A stretch of DNA of 17,464 bases. Source: Dehalococcoidia bacterium UBA6495 (GTDB taxonomy: Bacteria > Chloroflexota > Dehalococcoidia > Lucifugimonadales > UBA826). The notes beneath the pieces are model-generated. The model saw nothing but the letters and a program-made list of their open reading frames with translations, was not told the DNA's origin and made no database searches. The DNA is taken from the NCBI GenBank assembly GCA_002435305.1, contig DJMH01000049.1:1-17464 (forward strand). Reading direction: 5' to 3'. Below, piece after piece: positions 15,925-17,464 of the stretch. Position 1 is the first letter of the stretch. Each line of letters starts with the position of its first letter. The position numbers and the translations under genes are program-made.

Positions 15925-15965
15925 AAAAACTTTCAACCCTCCTACAGTTGGATAAGATGTGAATG

Positions 15966-15971
15966 TATAAT
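15966..15971 (+). promoter_or_regulatory. Possible -10 box for tRNA-Ile
   Basis: A perfect TATAAT lies 78 bases before the tRNA. No good -35 is seen at 16-18 bases upstream, so the call rests on the -10 alone; transcription from here would place the hairpin at 15990-16037 in the tRNA leader. Confidence 0.35.
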
Positions 15972-15989
15972 ACCAAGCTGATACCGAAA

Positions 15990-16037
15990 TTAGCTACCGA
16001 GGTTTTAGGGTAACGAGAACACCTAATACGTAGCTAA
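15990..16037 (+). other. Stem-loop directly before tRNA-Ile
   Basis: Lower stem TTAGCTAC (15990-15997) pairs with GTAGCTAA (16030-16037), eight perfect pairs. After a 2/5 internal bulge, AGGTTTT (16000-16006) pairs with AACACCT (16018-16024) with one mismatch, leaving an 11-base loop. It ends 12 bases before the tRNA and has no U-run, so it is not an intrinsic terminator. Role unknown; a leader processing element is one option. Confidence 0.5.
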
Positions 16038-16049
16038 ATTCTAAGAAAT

Positions 16050-16126
16050 GGGCCTGTAGCTCAGGCGGTTAGAGCGCAGTCCTGATAAGACTGAGGTCCC
16101 TGGTTCGAGTCCAGGCAGGCCCACCA
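16050..16126 (+). tRNA. tRNA-Ile (anticodon GAT), CCA encoded
   Basis: A complete cloverleaf: acceptor GGGCCTG/CAGGCCC, D-arm GCTC/GAGC, anticodon stem CAGTC/GACTG around CTGATAA (anticodon GAT at 16084-16086), T-arm CCTGG/CCAGG around TTCGAGT, discriminator A and encoded CCA (16124-16126). tRNA-Ile(GAT) is often found in the 16S-23S spacer; here no rRNA is within the window, so it is an orphan copy or the rRNA genes are unlinked. The next gene starts 45 bases downstream on the same strand. Confidence 0.98.
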
Positions 16127-16171
16127 TTTCATCTGACCACTGTACTAGTTCTCTCAGCAAGGGGTAGAAAA

Positions 16172-16729
16172 ATGGCCCGAGTTCCCTATATTAAAAGAGC
16201 TGATTTACCAGAATCACAGCAAGATATTTATGACAACATAGCCAAAACAAGAGGGCACGTGGCAAACGTATTTTCCGCTCTTCTGAACAATCCTGAAGCC
16301 ACCAAAGCTGTGACCACAGTAGGAGAATACATTCGGTATAACTCCAAACTGGACCCTATAATCAGAGAAACCGCCATTCTCACAACTGCCAACGAAATGA
16401 ACAACGGGTACGAATGGGCGCAACACGAACCGATAGCAAGGGAAGTTGGAGTAAGAGATGAAGTGATTGATTCCATTCTATCTGGCAAAGGTCCTATGGG
16501 ATTACCAGCAAAGGAAGGAATATTTATCCAGTCAGCCAAAGAATTAGTTAAAAACGGTACCCTCACTTCCCGCACCTACCAGGCGCTTGAGCATCTACTC
16601 GGGCCCGAAGTGACAATAGATTTTCTAGTCACTGTTGGATATTATTCAATGCTTTCACGGCTCATACATTCCTTAGACGTAGATTTCGACGAAGGCCTCA
16701 CCCTGAATGATCAATTTGAGACAGGTTAA
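16172..16729 (+). CDS. Carboxymuconolactone decarboxylase family protein
   Basis: A 185-residue all-helical protein of the CMD/AhpD fold. The core RETAILTTANEMNNGYEWAQ with HEPIAREVG follows (65-93): Glu66, Tyr80-Glu-Trp and His85 match the decarboxylase-type signature. The redox CxxC of AhpD-type peroxidases is absent and the protein has no Cys, so a peroxidase role is unlikely. Family members act on lactone and aromatic ring-cleavage products, but many are uncharacterised. AAGGGG lies about seven bases before the ATG. It follows tRNA-Ile by 45 bases and precedes an enolase-superfamily gene by 80, which fits a catabolic grouping. Confidence 0.87.
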   Translation: MARVPYIKRADLPESQQDIYDNIAKTRGHVANVFSALLNNPEATKAVTTVGEYIRYNSKLDPIIRETAILTTANEMNNGYEWAQHEPIAREVGVRDEVIDSILSGKGPMGLPAKEGIFIQSAKELVKNGTLTSRTYQALEHLLGPEVTIDFLVTVGYYSMLSRLIHSLDVDFDEGLTLNDQFETG

Positions 16730-16809
16730 TTTCTAAGGGTTTGGGTGACATAAACATCCAATAGCTCAATCGACTCCATTGTGTTTAGGGTTTCATATAT
16801 GATTTATTT

Positions 16810-17464
16810 ATGGAAATAACCTCGGTCGAAATATCTGTCTTTGAGCTACCCATGTATCCTATCGTCACACAGGTTGTGCCAGTGGGAAATCCATCTGAAC
16901 TCAGGTGGCAACAAGCTTTTCCCAAAGGTGGATCGGTTCCGGTACAGGTTATGCAGGTCATGACTGACGAGGGTATCCATGGAATTTGTACTGTGGGGGA
17001 TTGGCGATATACCGAACTTACCTGGAGGCAGATAGCCCAACTGAGGGAACTCGTAATAGGGGAAGACCCGTTAGAACGGGATCTATTACTGTCCAAACTG
17101 AAGGCCGTAAGTCGCTTCTTTGAGCCTGGTTGGTATGGTGGTTTCGACAATTGCCTTTGGGACATCGAAGGAAAGGTCAAAAATCTACCGGTATCTGAAC
17201 TACTTGGCGGGGCAAAGGGCAAAATACAAGCCTATTACAACACTACCGGAGTCACCCCCGACGAACTGATCCTTGATGGAGAGGCAGGAATCAAAGCCGG
17301 ATTCACCATACTAAAAGATCATCTCCCATTCGGTGCCCAGAAAAATATAGAAGCGTTCAGAGAATTTAGAAAAGTATTTGGGGACAGTATCGGTTTGATG
17401 CACGACGCAGCCTTGGTGAATTACACTTTCGATGAAGCTGTGCAGGTAGGCAAGGAATTAGAAG
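16810..17464 (+). CDS. Enolase-superfamily protein (mandelate racemase/MLE type), 5' part
   Basis: An open frame from an ATG at 16810 runs to the window end without a stop (218 full codons), with an in-frame TAG at 16786-16788 upstream. The N-terminal capping domain is recognisable: VPVQVMQVMTDEGIHGIC (43-60), EPGWYGGFDNCLWDIEGK (105-122) and LPVSELLGGAKG (126-137). Barrel entry follows with KAGFTILKDHLP, where Lys169-x-His171 occupies the usual KxK place at the end of the second strand, and GLMHDA with Asp199 as the first metal ligand. The other ligands lie beyond the window, so the reaction (racemase, dehydratase or cycloisomerase) cannot be told. No good ribosome site is seen close to the ATG. 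It is not closely similar to the ManD-like enzyme at 13591-14874. Confidence 0.85.
   Translation, partial: MEITSVEISVFELPMYPIVTQVVPVGNPSELRWQQAFPKGGSVPVQVMQVMTDEGIHGICTVGDWRYTELTWRQIAQLRELVIGEDPLERDLLLSKLKAVSRFFEPGWYGGFDNCLWDIEGKVKNLPVSELLGGAKGKIQAYYNTTGVTPDELILDGEAGIKAGFTILKDHLPFGAQKNIEAFREFRKVFGDSIGLMHDAALVNYTFDEAVQVGKELE

Noticed and set aside
16785..17222. Minus-strand open frame of 145 codons near the right end
   Set aside because: It is antisense to the enolase-superfamily gene that runs off the window; the plus-strand frame carries the recognisable domain.
1..17464. CRISPR arrays, insertion sequences, attachment sites, phage or toxin-antitoxin genes
   Set aside because: No regularly spaced repeats, transposase or integrase motifs, or tRNA 3'-end duplications were seen on reading the window.

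Overview
The window reads as a compact stretch of a free-living bacterial chromosome with modest GC (low-to-mid 40s % by eye), very short intergenic gaps, frequent GTG starts and stop/start overlaps. The gene content suggests a marine Chloroflexota of the SAR202 type: split B12-dependent methylmalonyl-CoA mutase, two enolase-superfamily genes close together, a 5-oxoprolinase PxpABC set, a Lin0512-family protein and a GldF/GldG-like export module. That placement is inference from content; there is no rRNA here to confirm it.

Layout. (1) 1-3641, plus strand: the 3' end of an ABC ATPase, a fused ABC-2 permease/GldG-like protein and a DUF4340-like membrane-anchored protein, all overlapping at stop/start and so translationally coupled. 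A run of ten C sits near the end of the permease gene, where a one-base slip would join it in frame to the next gene. (2) 3651-4250, minus: a PlsY-like acyltransferase with changed active-site motifs. (3) 4347-8008, minus: mutase large subunit, acyl-CoA dehydrogenase, methylmalonyl-CoA epimerase and mutase B12-binding subunit, a propionyl/methylmalonyl-CoA to succinyl-CoA module. (4) 8193-9227, plus: ruvB, divergent from the mutase genes. (5) 9232-15004, minus: tRNA-Gly(CCC), a mannonate-dehydratase-like enolase-superfamily enzyme, pxpA, pxpB, pxpC, a ketopantoate-reductase-family enzyme and a DedA/VTT membrane protein, probably one long transcription unit started from a good promoter in front of the tRNA. 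(6) 15089-17464: a Lin0512-family gene (plus), a small protein with two predicted zinc sites (minus), tRNA-Ile(GAT) followed closely by a carboxymuconolactone-decarboxylase-family gene (plus), and the 5' part of a second enolase-superfamily gene running off the window.

Functionally, regions 3 and 5 look like breakdown of carbon from acids, lactams and sugar acids: the mutase module feeds odd-chain or branched-chain acyl units into the TCA cycle, while the Pxp/enolase/reductase set would open 5-oxoproline or a related lactam and dehydrate or reduce hydroxy/keto acids. No CRISPR array, insertion sequence, phage gene or toxin-antitoxin pair was seen. The least ordinary signals are the C10 slippage site, the altered PlsY motifs, the tRNA-led metabolic operons, the hairpin before tRNA-Ile and the small Cys-rich protein.
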